Below are positions 26,578 through 35,176 of a stretch of DNA of 64,000 bases, piece after piece. A program made the translations under genes and the position numbers. Below the pieces are notes generated by a model. That model was given only the letters and a program-made list of their open reading frames with translations, was not told where the DNA came from and searched no databases. The stretch comes from Streptomyces sp. NBC_01197 (GTDB taxonomy: Bacteria > Actinomycetota > Actinomycetes > Streptomycetales > Streptomycetaceae), in the NCBI RefSeq assembly GCF_036010505.1, contig NZ_CP108569.1, positions 5,199,001 to 5,263,000 on the forward strand, in the 5' to 3' direction. Positions within the stretch are counted from its first letter, which is position 1. The number at the start of each line of letters is the position of its first letter.

Positions 26578-28704
26578 GTGATTTCGACCGCCATTCGACT
26601 GGCGCGCGTAGGCAGCCGGTCCGAGCTGATCGCCGCAGCCTTCATGGGGCTCAGCTACCCGTGCGTGATGATCGCAGCGCTGATCCCCAATATCTGGATG
26701 TTCGCAGCGGCCACCTTCGTGACCTATGTGTCCGACTGGTTCCTGCACCAGCGCCGCAGCTACCTCATCAACCGGCTGGCCAAGGTCCGCGCCGGCCTGT
26801 CGATCCGCTTCCTGCTGCGCGAACTGCTGCTTATTCTGCTGCTCGCCCGCCTTCAGCTCGCCGAGCAGCGGGTCTACTACGCCGCCGTCGCCTGCTTCCT
26901 GCTCTTCTACGGTCTCCAGGCCGCCCACGGCACTCTGACCACCCTCATCCGGCTGCGCCGCGTCATGCCGGTGGTCACCCGCAACATCGACCTCGGCAGC
27001 ATCCCGATTCCCGGGCCCCCGCCGCGCCGGCTGCTGAACCGCGCCGCCGAGAAGATGCTCCACCTGGACGCCTTCGCGATGGTCGGCCTCCTGATCGCGG
27101 CCAAGACCGGCACCGACGACTACGGCTACTTCGGCATCTTCATCACGCTGGGCCTCGCCGTCCTGTACATCGCCGGACTCGTCCCGTACATCCTCAAGGG
27201 CCGCCGCGTCCCCTCCGCCGCCACGGTGCTCGCCGGGCTCGACGACTGGCTGCGTGAGTACCGGCCGACCGTCGTCCTCTACTTCTCGGGCTCCAGGGAC
27301 TCCGCCTACCAGGTGAACATGTGGCTGGAGACGATGGCCCAGACCGAGGGGCGCCCGCTGATCATCCTGCGTGAGCGCGCCATCCTGGCGCAGCTCGGCT
27401 CGACCACGGTGCCCGTGGTGTGTGTGCCGGGCGGTGTGCACCTGATGAACATGGACCTCTCCACCGTGCGCGTCGCGCTGTACGCGGCGAACGTCGGCAA
27501 GAACATCCACATGCTCCGCATCCCGACCATCAAGCACGTCTTCATCGGGCACGGCGACAGCGACAAGCTCGCCAGCGTCAACCCGTACAGCAAGGCGTAC
27601 GACGAGGTGTGGACAGCGGGCCGGGCCGGCCGCGACCGTTACGCGCTGGCCGACGTCGGCGTGCGCGACGAGGACATCGTCGAGGTGGGCCGTCCCCAGC
27701 TGGCCCCCATCGAGAGCTGGACCGGTACCCCGAAGCAGCAGATTCCGACCGTGCTGTACGCCCCCACCTGGGAGGGCTGGGACGACAACCCGGGCAACAC
27801 CTCGCTGCTGCTGGCCGGGGAGAACATCGTCAGGCGGCTGCTCGGCGCCGAGAAGCCGGTCCGGGTGCTCTACAAGCCGCACCCCTTCACCGGCACCCGC
27901 AGCGCGAAGGCCAAGGCGGCGCACCTGCGGATCACGGCGATGGTCGAGAAGGCCGCTGCCGACCGAGCTGCCGAGCCCCGCTGGGCCGAGCAGGCCGCGG
28001 CAGGTGCGGCCGACCGGGCCGCCGCGCAGGCCGAGCTGACCCGTATCGAGGCCAGGCTGGACGAACTGGCCGAAGGCGGCCCGGTCGACGCGGACGCCGA
28101 GGAGTCCGAGGTGCCCGAGGTGTCCGAGGAGCCGGGGGCCTCGCCGGCCGACCCGGCGCGCGAGGACGAGACCGCCACCCTGCGCTCCGAGTGGAACCGC
28201 GCCTACTGGCGGACCTTCGGCTACTGGGAGCACCGCGTCATCACCGGCGGCCAGCCGCATCTGTACGACTGCTTCAACGAGTCGGACGGAATGGTCTCGG
28301 ACATCTCCAGCGTCGTCTCGGACTTCATCGCGAGCGGCAAGCCCTACGCCGTCACCGACTCGGCCGAACTGGGCGTCGAGGAGTTCAAGCGGCAGAACAC
28401 CGCCGTACGTGCTGCCGTGATCCTCTCCAACAAGGCCAAGGAGATCGACCAGCTGCTCGCGGCGATCAGCGAGTCCTCGGCCGACCCGCTGGCCGACGGC
28501 CGCCGGGAGCTGAAGGAGTACCTGCTCGGCCCCGACGAGCCCACCTCGATGGAGCAGTTCAACGCCGCGGTGAGGGCGCTCACGGCCAAGGCCGACGCCC
28601 GCAACGTGGCCGTCGCGCAGCGCATGGGCGCCGCCGAACCGGAGGGCGCCCCCGGCCTGAACGACTCGGACGCCACCCCCGTCGACTCGGCGGTCGGCGA
28701 CTGA
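26578..28704 (+). CDS. Membrane-anchored TagF-like CDP-glycerol/ribitol glycerophosphotransferase family protein
   Basis: This protein of about 708 residues has several N-terminal hydrophobic helices (about residues 15-210), then a cytoplasmic GT-B domain of the teichoic-acid poly(alditol phosphate) polymerase family: HVFIGHGDSDK, YAPTWEGW, YKPHPF (432-437) and SDISS (574-578). A charged Ala/Glu-rich insert, about residues 455-540, separates the last two motifs. GTG 26578 (GGAGCAGG upstream) was preferred because earlier in-frame starts would have to read through the hairpin at 26406-26447. It probably polymerizes CDP-alditol made by the upstream enzyme. TagF enzymes are normally peripheral, so the membrane domain is notable. 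Confidence 0.87.
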   Translation: MISTAIRLARVGSRSELIAAAFMGLSYPCVMIAALIPNIWMFAAATFVTYVSDWFLHQRRSYLINRLAKVRAGLSIRFLLRELLLILLLARLQLAEQRVYYAAVACFLLFYGLQAAHGTLTTLIRLRRVMPVVTRNIDLGSIPIPGPPPRRLLNRAAEKMLHLDAFAMVGLLIAAKTGTDDYGYFGIFITLGLAVLYIAGLVPYILKGRRVPSAATVLAGLDDWLREYRPTVVLYFSGSRDSAYQVNMWLETMAQTEGRPLIILRERAILAQLGSTTVPVVCVPGGVHLMNMDLSTVRVALYAANVGKNIHMLRIPTIKHVFIGHGDSDKLASVNPYSKAYDEVWTAGRAGRDRYALADVGVRDEDIVEVGRPQLAPIESWTGTPKQQIPTVLYAPTWEGWDDNPGNTSLLLAGENIVRRLLGAEKPVRVLYKPHPFTGTRSAKAKAAHLRITAMVEKAAADRAAEPRWAEQAAAGAADRAAAQAELTRIEARLDELAEGGPVDADAEESEVPEVSEEPGASPADPAREDETATLRSEWNRAYWRTFGYWEHRVITGGQPHLYDCFNESDGMVSDISSVVSDFIASGKPYAVTDSAELGVEEFKRQNTAVRAAVILSNKAKEIDQLLAAISESSADPLADGRRELKEYLLGPDEPTSMEQFNAAVRALTAKADARNVAVAQRMGAAEPEGAPGLNDSDATPVDSAVGD

Positions 28705-28727
28705 GAGCAGGGTGGTCCGATCCCTTC

Positions 28728-28764
28728 GTACGGCCGTCCGCGCACCTCGCGCGGACGGCCGTAC
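28728..28764 (+). terminator. Terminator after the TagF-like gene
   Basis: There is a perfect 16-bp stem (28728-28743 with 28749-28764) and a 5-nt loop, 24 nt after the stop codon. It isolates the rhamnose genes transcriptionally. Confidence 0.8.
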
Positions 28765-28769
28765 CGCAT

Positions 28770-28798
28770 TTGTACTTACAGGTTCGCGACACGACAAT
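28770..28798 (+). promoter_or_regulatory. Promoter of rfbA-rfbB
   Basis: TTGTAC (28770-28775), 17 nt and GACAAT (28793-28798) form a plausible housekeeping promoter just after the terminator. The surrounding 28765-28810 is AT-rich for this genome. A good AAGGGA ribosome binding site lies before the GTG at 28857. Confidence 0.55.
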
Positions 28799-28856
28799 GG
28801 ATAAAATCCGACAGGACGGATCAAGCCAGCCCGACTGCTCGTAAGGGACCCACAAC

Positions 28857-29924
28857 GTGAAGGCTCTCGTCCTTTCCGGCGGTGCGGGCACACGCCTGCG
28901 CCCCATCACACACACCTCCGCGAAACAACTCGTGCCGGTGGCGAACAAGCCCGTGCTGTTCTACGGGCTCGAAGCCATCGCCGACGCGGGCATCACCGAT
29001 GTCGGCATCGTCGTGGGTGACACCGCGGAGGAGATCCGTGAGGCCGTCGGGGACGGATCCCGCTTCGGTATCGAGGTCACCTACATCCCGCAGGAGGCAC
29101 CGCGCGGCCTGGCCCACGCCGTGCTCATCTCCCGCGACTTCCTCGGCGACGACGACTTCGTCATGTACCTCGGTGACAACTTCATCGTCGGAGGCATTAC
29201 GGGCCTGGTCGACGGTTTCCGCGCCGCCCGCCCCGACGCCCAGATCCTGCTCACCAAGGTCCCCGACCCGACGGCGTTCGGCGTGGCCGAGCTCGACCGT
29301 GAGGGCCGCGTCGTCGCGCTGGAGGAGAAGCCGGAGGTCCCCAAGAGTGATCTCGCGCTCGTCGGCGTCTACCTCTTCACCCCGGCCGTGCATGAGGCCG
29401 TCCGCTCCATCGGGCCGTCCCGGCGCGGCGAGCTGGAGATCACGCACGCCATCCAGTGGCTGATCGACCAGCAGCGGGACGTGCACTCCACGACGATCTC
29501 CGGCTACTGGAAGGACACCGGCAACGTCACCGACATGCTGGAGGTCAACCGCGCGGTCCTGGAGACCGTCGAGCCCTGCGAGGACGGCACGGTCGGCGAG
29601 GACTGCGAGATCATCGGACGGGTCAGGATCGAGAAGGGCGCCCAGGTCATCCGCAGCCGTATCGTGGGCCCCGCGATCATCGGCGAGTCCACGGTCATCA
29701 GCGACGCGTACGTCGGTCCGTACACCTCGGTCTCCGAGGGGTGCCGGATCGAGGACAGCGAGATCGAGTACTCCATCGTCCTGCGTGACTCCTCGATCAC
29801 CGGGGTCCGCAGGGTCGCGGCCTCGCTGATCGGCCGGGGCGTCGAGGTGACGCCATCGCCCCGCAGCCCAGCAGCCCACCGACTTGTCCTCGGCGACCAC
29901 AGCAAGGTGCAGATCTCTTCATGA
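28857..29924 (+). CDS. rfbA: Glucose-1-phosphate thymidylyltransferase (long, StrD-like form)
   Basis: This 355-residue enzyme makes dTDP-glucose from dTTP and glucose-1-phosphate, the first step to dTDP-L-rhamnose. The N-terminal nucleotidyltransferase domain shows LSGGAGTRLRPITHTSAKQLVPVANKP, YLGDNFI and EEKPEVPKS. Residues ~250-355 carry hexapeptide-like repeats (left-handed beta helix). This makes it the long RmlA type common in actinobacterial secondary-metabolite and cell-wall clusters. The start is GTG with AAGGGA upstream. Its stop overlaps the rfbB start (ATGA), so the two are translationally coupled. Confidence 0.96.
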   Translation: MKALVLSGGAGTRLRPITHTSAKQLVPVANKPVLFYGLEAIADAGITDVGIVVGDTAEEIREAVGDGSRFGIEVTYIPQEAPRGLAHAVLISRDFLGDDDFVMYLGDNFIVGGITGLVDGFRAARPDAQILLTKVPDPTAFGVAELDREGRVVALEEKPEVPKSDLALVGVYLFTPAVHEAVRSIGPSRRGELEITHAIQWLIDQQRDVHSTTISGYWKDTGNVTDMLEVNRAVLETVEPCEDGTVGEDCEIIGRVRIEKGAQVIRSRIVGPAIIGESTVISDAYVGPYTSVSEGCRIEDSEIEYSIVLRDSSITGVRRVAASLIGRGVEVTPSPRSPAAHRLVLGDHSKVQISS

Positions 29925-30910
29925 CGAACAGGATTCTGGTGACCGGCGGCGCCGGCTTCATCGGCTCGCACTACGTCCGCACGGTCCTCGGCCCCGAGGG
30001 CCCGGGCGAGATAGCGGTCACCGTGCTCGACAAGCTCACCTACGCGGGCAACCCGGCCAACCTCGACGAGGTCAGGGACCACCCCGGGTTCTCCTTCATA
30101 CAGGGGGACATCTGCGATCCCGCGCTGGTCGCCAAGGTGATGGCGGAGCACGACCAGGTGGTGCACTTCGCCGCCGAGTCCCATGTCGACCGTTCCATCG
30201 ACGGCGGCGCCGAATTCGTGCGGACCAATGTGCTCGGCACCCACACCCTGATCGACGCGGCACACCGGGCGGGCATCGACACGTTCGTGCACATCTCGAC
30301 CGACGAGGTGTACGGCTCGATCGACGAGGGCTCCTGGCCCGAGACCCACCCGCTGGAACCCAACTCGCCGTACTCGTCGGCCAAGGCGTCCAGCGATCTG
30401 ATCGCGCTCTCCTACCACCGCACCCACGGCCTGGACGTGCGGGTGACCCGTTGCTCCAACAACTACGGGCACCACCACTTCCCGGAGAAGGTCATCCCGC
30501 TCTTCATCACCAACCTGCTGGACGGCAAGTCCGTCCCGCTGTACGGCGACGGGGCCAACGTCCGCGACTGGCTGCACATCGACGACCATGTGCGGGGCAT
30601 CGAACTGGTCCGTACGAAGGGCCGCGCGGGCGAGGTGTACAACATCGGCGGCGGCACCGAGCTCTCCAACAAGGAGCTCACCGGACTGCTGCTCAAGGCC
30701 TGCGGGGCCGACTGGGACACCAGCGTCGAGTACGTCGCTGACCGCAAGGGCCATGACCGGCGGTACTCGGTGGACTGCGCCAAGATCCGTACGGAGCTGG
30801 GGTACGAGCCGCGCAAGGAGTTCGCGGACGGGCTCGCGGAGACCGTGCGGTGGTACCGCGACAACCGTGCCTGGTGGGAGCCGCTGAAGGAGCGCGCGGC
30901 GCTCGCCTGA
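29921..30910 (+). CDS. rfbB: dTDP-glucose 4,6-dehydratase
   Basis: This 329-residue extended SDR enzyme converts dTDP-glucose to dTDP-4-keto-6-deoxyglucose. It has the NAD-binding GGAGFIGSHYVR loop, HFAAESHVDRSI, STDEVYGSI, the YSSAKASSD active-site Tyr-x3-Lys, and RCSNNYGHHHFPEKVIP, which is diagnostic of RmlB. Length and order are standard. The ATG overlaps the rfbA stop by 4 nt. Confidence 0.98.
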   Translation: MTNRILVTGGAGFIGSHYVRTVLGPEGPGEIAVTVLDKLTYAGNPANLDEVRDHPGFSFIQGDICDPALVAKVMAEHDQVVHFAAESHVDRSIDGGAEFVRTNVLGTHTLIDAAHRAGIDTFVHISTDEVYGSIDEGSWPETHPLEPNSPYSSAKASSDLIALSYHRTHGLDVRVTRCSNNYGHHHFPEKVIPLFITNLLDGKSVPLYGDGANVRDWLHIDDHVRGIELVRTKGRAGEVYNIGGGTELSNKELTGLLLKACGADWDTSVEYVADRKGHDRRYSVDCAKIRTELGYEPRKEFADGLAETVRWYRDNRAWWEPLKERAALA

Positions 30911-30997
30911 CGGGGGCGGAGGCCGCGTCCGGCCGCCGCCTCGGGTAGCGTCGGCCGCGACGCGACGGACGCGACGTACGCACGGAACAGGTGAGAC

Positions 30998-31882
30998 ATG
31001 AGCGGCAGTTGGCTGGTCACGGGGGCGGGCGGAATGCTCGCCCGGGACCTCCTCGCAAGGCTGGCGGACGACGGCACCCCGGCGGCAGGCCTGGACCGTG
31101 CGGCGCTCGACATCACCGACCCGGAGGCCGTCCGCGGCGCGCTGGCGGCGCACCGCCCGGCGGTCGTCGTCAACTGCGCGGCCTGGACGGCGGTCGACGA
31201 CGCCGAGTCCAAGGAGGACCAGGCGCTCGCCGTCAACGGCACCGGCCCCCGGGTCCTGGCGGAGGCGTGCCGGGAGACCGGCGCCGTGCTGCTCCAGATC
31301 TCCACGGACTACGTGTTCGCCGGTGATGGCGCCCTGCCGTACGCCGAGGACGCCCCGGTGGCCCCGCGCAGCGCGTACGGCCGCACCAAGCTGGCCGGGG
31401 AGGAGGCGGTGCTGAGCGTGCTGCCCGAGCGCGGGTATGTGGTGCGCACGGCCTGGCTGTACGGGGCGGGCGGCGGCAACTTCGTCCGGACGATGATCCG
31501 GCTGGAGGGCGTCAAGGACACCCTGGACGTGGTGGACGACCAGCGCGGCCAGCCCACCTGGACCGCGGATCTGGCGGATCTGCTGGTGCGTCTCGGCGCG
31601 GGCGCCATCGCCGGTACCGCGCCCGCGGGCGTCTACCACGGCACCAGCGGCGGTGCGACGAGCTGGTTCGGGCTCACCCGGGAGATCTTCCGGCTGCTGG
31701 ACGCCGACCCCGCGCGGGTGCTGCCCACGACCAGCGAGGCCTTCGTGCGGCCCGCGCCGCGCCCCGCGTACAGCGTGCTCGGGCACGACCGCTGGGCGGC
31801 GGCGGGCATCGAACCGCTCCGCGACTGGCGGCTCGCACTGGCCGACGCGTTCCCCGCGCTGGTGGCCGCCGAGCGCTCCTGA
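30998..31882 (+). CDS. rfbD: dTDP-4-dehydrorhamnose reductase
   Basis: This 294-residue SDR-like enzyme performs the last step to dTDP-L-rhamnose with NAD(P)H. Motifs are the GAGGMLARDL nucleotide loop, NCAAWTAVDDAE, ISTDYVFAGDG, YGRTKLAGE (catalytic Tyr-x3-Lys) and RTAWLYG. AACAGGTGAGAC precedes the ATG. The gap to rfbB is 87 nt and includes a TAGCGT box, so a secondary promoter is possible. Confidence 0.96.
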   Translation: MSGSWLVTGAGGMLARDLLARLADDGTPAAGLDRAALDITDPEAVRGALAAHRPAVVVNCAAWTAVDDAESKEDQALAVNGTGPRVLAEACRETGAVLLQISTDYVFAGDGALPYAEDAPVAPRSAYGRTKLAGEEAVLSVLPERGYVVRTAWLYGAGGGNFVRTMIRLEGVKDTLDVVDDQRGQPTWTADLADLLVRLGAGAIAGTAPAGVYHGTSGGATSWFGLTREIFRLLDADPARVLPTTSEAFVRPAPRPAYSVLGHDRWAAAGIEPLRDWRLALADAFPALVAAERS

Positions 31883-32101
31883 TCCGCCCGGTCCGCCGGA
31901 TCGGCCCGGTCCGGGCGGGTCTGCCGGTGCGGGGAGAGCGGGGGCGGCGTGCGGTGATTCCGTAAATGTTCTGCCGTCTTTCGGGGTGAGCCGGTAAGCG
32001 GACGTTTACATCAGCACCGACGCTTTCACGGTCCGGCATTCATGATGTAGCTTCGCCGGGGATCGGACCAGTCGTTATTTTCGACGAAGGGCGCTCCCCC
32101 C

Positions 32102-32896
32102 GTGAACCGTCATGAATTCCTGCGCGGCATGCATCGCATATACCGTCCCCGCACCTATCTGGAGATCGGCGTCAATGACGGGCGCAGTCTGGCGCTTTCC
32201 CGGGTGCCTTCCATCGCCGTCGACCCCGCATTCAAGGTCGTGACCTCGATCAGCTGTGACGTACACCTGGTCAAGCAGACGAGCGACGACTTCTTCGCCC
32301 GCAAGGACCCGCTGCTGCACCTGCGGCCCGGGCGCAACCCCTTCCGGGCCCTCGCCCGCCGGGACCCGCTGGGCCTCCTGGGCGGCGACCCCCGCCTGGA
32401 GCTGTCGTTCATCGACGGTATGCACCTCTTCGAGTTCGCCCTGCGCGACTTCATGAACGTCGAGAGGCACGCCCGCTGGAACAGCGTGATCGTCCTGGAC
32501 GACATGCTGCCGCGCAACGTCGACGAGGCGGCCCGCGACCGGCACACGGGGGCTTGGACGGGTGATGTCTACAAGGTCGCCGAAGTGCTGCGGCGGTTCC
32601 GCCCCGACCTGCTGGTGGTCGAGGTGGACACCAAGCCGACCGGAGTGGTCGCCGTCTTCGGCGCCGATCCGTCGAGCACCGTGCTGAAGGAGAACTACGA
32701 CGCCATCCTCGCGGAGTACATCACCGAGGATCCGCAGGACGTCCCGGAGGAGGTGCTGAGCCGCAAGCGCGCGGTGGCCCCTGAGGTGCTGCTCGGCGCG
32801 GGCTTCTGGCCCGGTCTCATCCGTACCCGCAACCTCAACCGCCCGCGCTCGGCCTTCGCCGGTCTGCGCAGGCAGATCGAGAGCGTCACCGGCTGA
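32102..32896 (+). CDS. Class I SAM-dependent methyltransferase-like protein
   Basis: This 264-residue protein has a Rossmann-like methyltransferase fold of the type found in surface-polysaccharide clusters. The glycine motif I is YLEIGVNDGRSLALS (about residues 19-33), followed by SFIDGMHLFEFALRDF and VIVLDDMLPRN. The last ~60 residues are basic and variable. The start is GTG at 32102; upstream lie TGTAGCTT and a weak GAAGGG. Lying between rfbD and rfbC, it may modify a sugar of the wall polymer. The substrate is unknown and the methyltransferase call rests on fold motifs. Confidence 0.75.
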   Translation: MNRHEFLRGMHRIYRPRTYLEIGVNDGRSLALSRVPSIAVDPAFKVVTSISCDVHLVKQTSDDFFARKDPLLHLRPGRNPFRALARRDPLGLLGGDPRLELSFIDGMHLFEFALRDFMNVERHARWNSVIVLDDMLPRNVDEAARDRHTGAWTGDVYKVAEVLRRFRPDLLVVEVDTKPTGVVAVFGADPSSTVLKENYDAILAEYITEDPQDVPEEVLSRKRAVAPEVLLGAGFWPGLIRTRNLNRPRSAFAGLRRQIESVTG

Positions 32897-32910
32897 CCAC
32901 GCAGGTGCCC

Positions 32911-32956
32911 GAACGGCGAGCGCCGCGCCCCGGCCGGGGCGCGGCGCTCGCCGTTC
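32911..32956. terminator. Bidirectional terminator between the methyltransferase gene and rfbC
   Basis: There is a perfect 21-bp inverted repeat (32911-32931 with 32936-32956) around a GGCC centre, the strongest hairpin of the window. It sits between two convergent genes, 14 nt and 20 nt from their stops. Confidence 0.85.
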
Positions 32957-32976
32957 CGCGCGCGGGGTGCCGGGCC

Positions 32977-33570
32977 TCAGCCGCGCAGCTTCGCCGCGTA
33001 CGCCACGCAGTCCGCGTACGAGGGCAGCAGCCCCTGGGCCTCGGCCTCGGCCAGCGTCGGAGCCGCCGCGTCCTTGTCGGAGAGCAGCGGGGTGACGTCC
33101 GCCGGCCAGTCGATGGCCAGGTCCGGGTCGAGCGGGTGGATGCCGTGCTCGCGCTGGGGGGCGTACCCGGTGGAGCAGAGGTAGACCACGGTGGCGTCGT
33201 CCGTCAGCGCCAGCAGGGCGTGGCCGAGCCCTTCGGAGAGGTAGACGGAGCGGTGGTCCACGTCGTCGAGCCGTACGGCCTCCCACTTCCGGTACGTGGG
33301 TGAGCCGACCCGGATGTCCACGACGACGTCGAGAATGGCGCCGCGTACGCACTTGACGTACTTTGCCTGGCTCGGCGGCACGTCGGCGAAGTGGATTCCG
33401 CGCAGCGTGCCCCTGCTGGACACCGAGCAGTTGGCCTGGGCGAGCCGCAGGCTGTGGCCGACCGCTTCGGACAGATCGGGCTCCTTGAACCACTCGTGGA
33501 AGCTGCCGCGGCTGTCCGGGAAGATCTTCGGCTCATGGACCCAGGCTCCCTCGATGGCGAGCTGCCGCAT
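32977..33570 (-). CDS. rfbC: dTDP-4-dehydrorhamnose 3,5-epimerase
   Basis: This 197-residue cupin-fold epimerase acts between RfbB and RfbD. Family signatures are FPDSRGSFHEWF, NCSVSSRGTLRGIHFAD (catalytic His), KYVKCVRGAILDVVVDIR and YLSEGLGHALLAL. The ATG at 33570 has GAGAAGGA 9 nt upstream on the minus strand. It is the only rhamnose gene on the minus strand, which completes the dTDP-L-rhamnose set in this island. The opposite orientation suggests the set was assembled stepwise. Confidence 0.96.
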   Translation of the reverse strand: MRQLAIEGAWVHEPKIFPDSRGSFHEWFKEPDLSEAVGHSLRLAQANCSVSSRGTLRGIHFADVPPSQAKYVKCVRGAILDVVVDIRVGSPTYRKWEAVRLDDVDHRSVYLSEGLGHALLALTDDATVVYLCSTGYAPQREHGIHPLDPDLAIDWPADVTPLLSDKDAAAPTLAEAEAQGLLPSYADCVAYAAKLRG

Positions 33571-33946
33571 CAGATCACGTCCTTCTCTGCATTTTCCGCT
33601 GCCGGGACATCAGGAATATGTGGGGATCTCCACAGTGACCGGACGGTGGGAAAATTCCCGCGGGCCCGCAATTCGCCGCCCGCCTCTCGCCGTCTCCCTC
33701 GGCGTGCGCTTCGTGCCGTGCCGCCTCGTGCTGTGGGAGAGCCGTCCGACGGGCGGTGAGTGTATCGGGTGCGGAGTGACCTGCTCAGGCTGCCCCCGCC
33801 GTATGGGAAATATAAAAATTCCGGGGCCGGGTTGGCTGAAACCGCCACCGGTGGGTTTGATGCGGCAGCCCCTGGTTCGAGTTCGGTGAATATCCGTACT
33901 GCCGGTGAGGCAACCAATCGCCGTAACCATCTCTCTTCCTGTGGTG
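33571..33946. other. AT-rich divergent intergenic region between rfbC and the GT2 gene
   Basis: These 376 bases hold no convincing gene. Several segments are much more AT-rich than the genome (around 33640-33670 and 33805-33825). GCAACC (33910-33915), a 16-nt spacer and TCTCTT (33932-33937) resemble an extracytoplasmic-function sigma factor promoter just before the GT2 start. Confidence 0.45.
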
Positions 33947-35158
33947 ATGAGCACAAGTGAGCCCGACGTGACCGTCGTCGTCGGTGCCTATGAAGCAATG
34001 CCGTACCTCGTGAAGTGTCTTGAGTCCGTGGAAGCCCAGACCCTGGGCGCGGACCGTATCGAGATCGTCGCCGTGGACGACGGATCGACGGACGGCACGG
34101 GGGAGTACCTCGAGGAGTTCGCAGCCCGGACGAGAATCAGGACCACCGTCGTACGGCAGGAGAACTCCGGAGGACCCAGCGGACCGCGCAACGTCGGTCT
34201 CGGACTCGCTCGCGGCCGTTACGTATTCTTCCTCGACGCGGACGACTACTTCGGCGAAGAGGCGCTCGAACGGATGGTCGCGATGGGCGACCGCGCCGGC
34301 ACGGACGTGGTGCTCGGAAAGGTCGTCGGCGTCAACCGCGGCGCCCCCAAGTCCATGTGGAAGGAGACCGTCGAGCGCGCGGACGTCTTCGACTCGCAGA
34401 TCAAGTTCACCCTGAGCGCCCAGAAGCTCTTCCGGCGCGCGCTGCTCGAACGCCTCGGGCTCACCTTCGACGAGAGCCTCAAGACGGGCGAGGACGCCCT
34501 CTTCACCCTGGAGACCTATCTGCGCGGCGACGGGGTGTCCGTCATCTCCGACTACACCTGCTACTACCTGGTGGGGCGCGACGACGGCAAACACGTGACG
34601 AAGAGCGGCAGTTACCTGCTGCGGTTCGACTCGGCGCGGGCCCTGATGGAGCTGATCGCTCAGTACGTACCGCCGGGCCCGCGGCGCGACATGCTCATGG
34701 TGCGCCCCTTCGTGGTCACCCTGCTCCCGCAGTTCGCCGCCGGCTTCCTCAAGCAGTCCGCCGCCGTCCAGCAGAAGCGGATGGAACTCGCGGCGCCGCT
34801 GATGGCCGCGTACTGGAACCCGGGCGTGGCCAGGAGACTCAAGCCGGCCGAGAGACTGCGGCTGCACTGCGTCGCGCTCGGCAGGGCCGACCTCCTCACC
34901 GGCGTGCTCACCCAGCTCAAGGAGAGCGAGGAGCCCACGCGCGTCGGCCGGGGCCTCACCGGTACGTACTACCTCGCTCTGCCGTATTTCAGGGACCCAT
35001 CGGCCGGAATCCCCGACCATATCTACGCCATGTCCTGCCGCCCGGTCTGGCGCCGGCTGCCCGCGGCCGGGCGCAGCCGGCTGCGCAGGCTCCGCAAGTG
35101 GGCCGCTGCCAACCCTGTCCAGCGCGTGGAATCCCCGCGCACCGGCGAACAGGGCTGA
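33947..35158 (+). CDS. GT2-family glycosyltransferase
   Basis: This protein of about 403 residues has an N-terminal GT-A domain: VTVVVGAYEAMPYLVKCLES, VDDGSTDGTGEYL, GPRNVGLGLARGRYVFFLDADD with the DxD metal site, and ED in the KTGEDALF region. The ~180-residue C-terminal region resembles that of teichoic-acid and capsule GT2 enzymes (TarQ/TarS style) and has no membrane helix. ATG 33947 was chosen; in-frame GTGs at 33941, 33944 and 33905 are alternatives, and no strong ribosome binding site decides among them. It probably decorates or extends the wall polymer, possibly with rhamnose from the adjacent pathway (inference). Confidence 0.88.
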   Translation: MSTSEPDVTVVVGAYEAMPYLVKCLESVEAQTLGADRIEIVAVDDGSTDGTGEYLEEFAARTRIRTTVVRQENSGGPSGPRNVGLGLARGRYVFFLDADDYFGEEALERMVAMGDRAGTDVVLGKVVGVNRGAPKSMWKETVERADVFDSQIKFTLSAQKLFRRALLERLGLTFDESLKTGEDALFTLETYLRGDGVSVISDYTCYYLVGRDDGKHVTKSGSYLLRFDSARALMELIAQYVPPGPRRDMLMVRPFVVTLLPQFAAGFLKQSAAVQQKRMELAAPLMAAYWNPGVARRLKPAERLRLHCVALGRADLLTGVLTQLKESEEPTRVGRGLTGTYYLALPYFRDPSAGIPDHIYAMSCRPVWRRLPAAGRSRLRRLRKWAAANPVQRVESPRTGEQG

Positions 35159-35160
35159 CG

Positions 35161-35176
35161 TAGATTCGGCCGTGTG
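35161..35176 (+). promoter_or_regulatory. -10 box giving a leaderless proB transcript
   Basis: TAGATT (35161-35166) is 7 nt upstream of the GTG start of proB and there is no Shine-Dalgarno sequence. Confidence 0.5.

Noticed and set aside
33850..33895. GGTTCGAGTTC resembling a tRNA T-arm, considered as a tRNA fragment or attachment site
   Set aside because: The flanking stem does not pair, no acceptor or anticodon arm is present, and no integrase is nearby.
33760..33960. 66-codon ORF upstream of the GT2 gene
   Set aside because: It overlaps the AT-rich promoter region and the GT2 start, has no ribosome binding site and an unusual composition.
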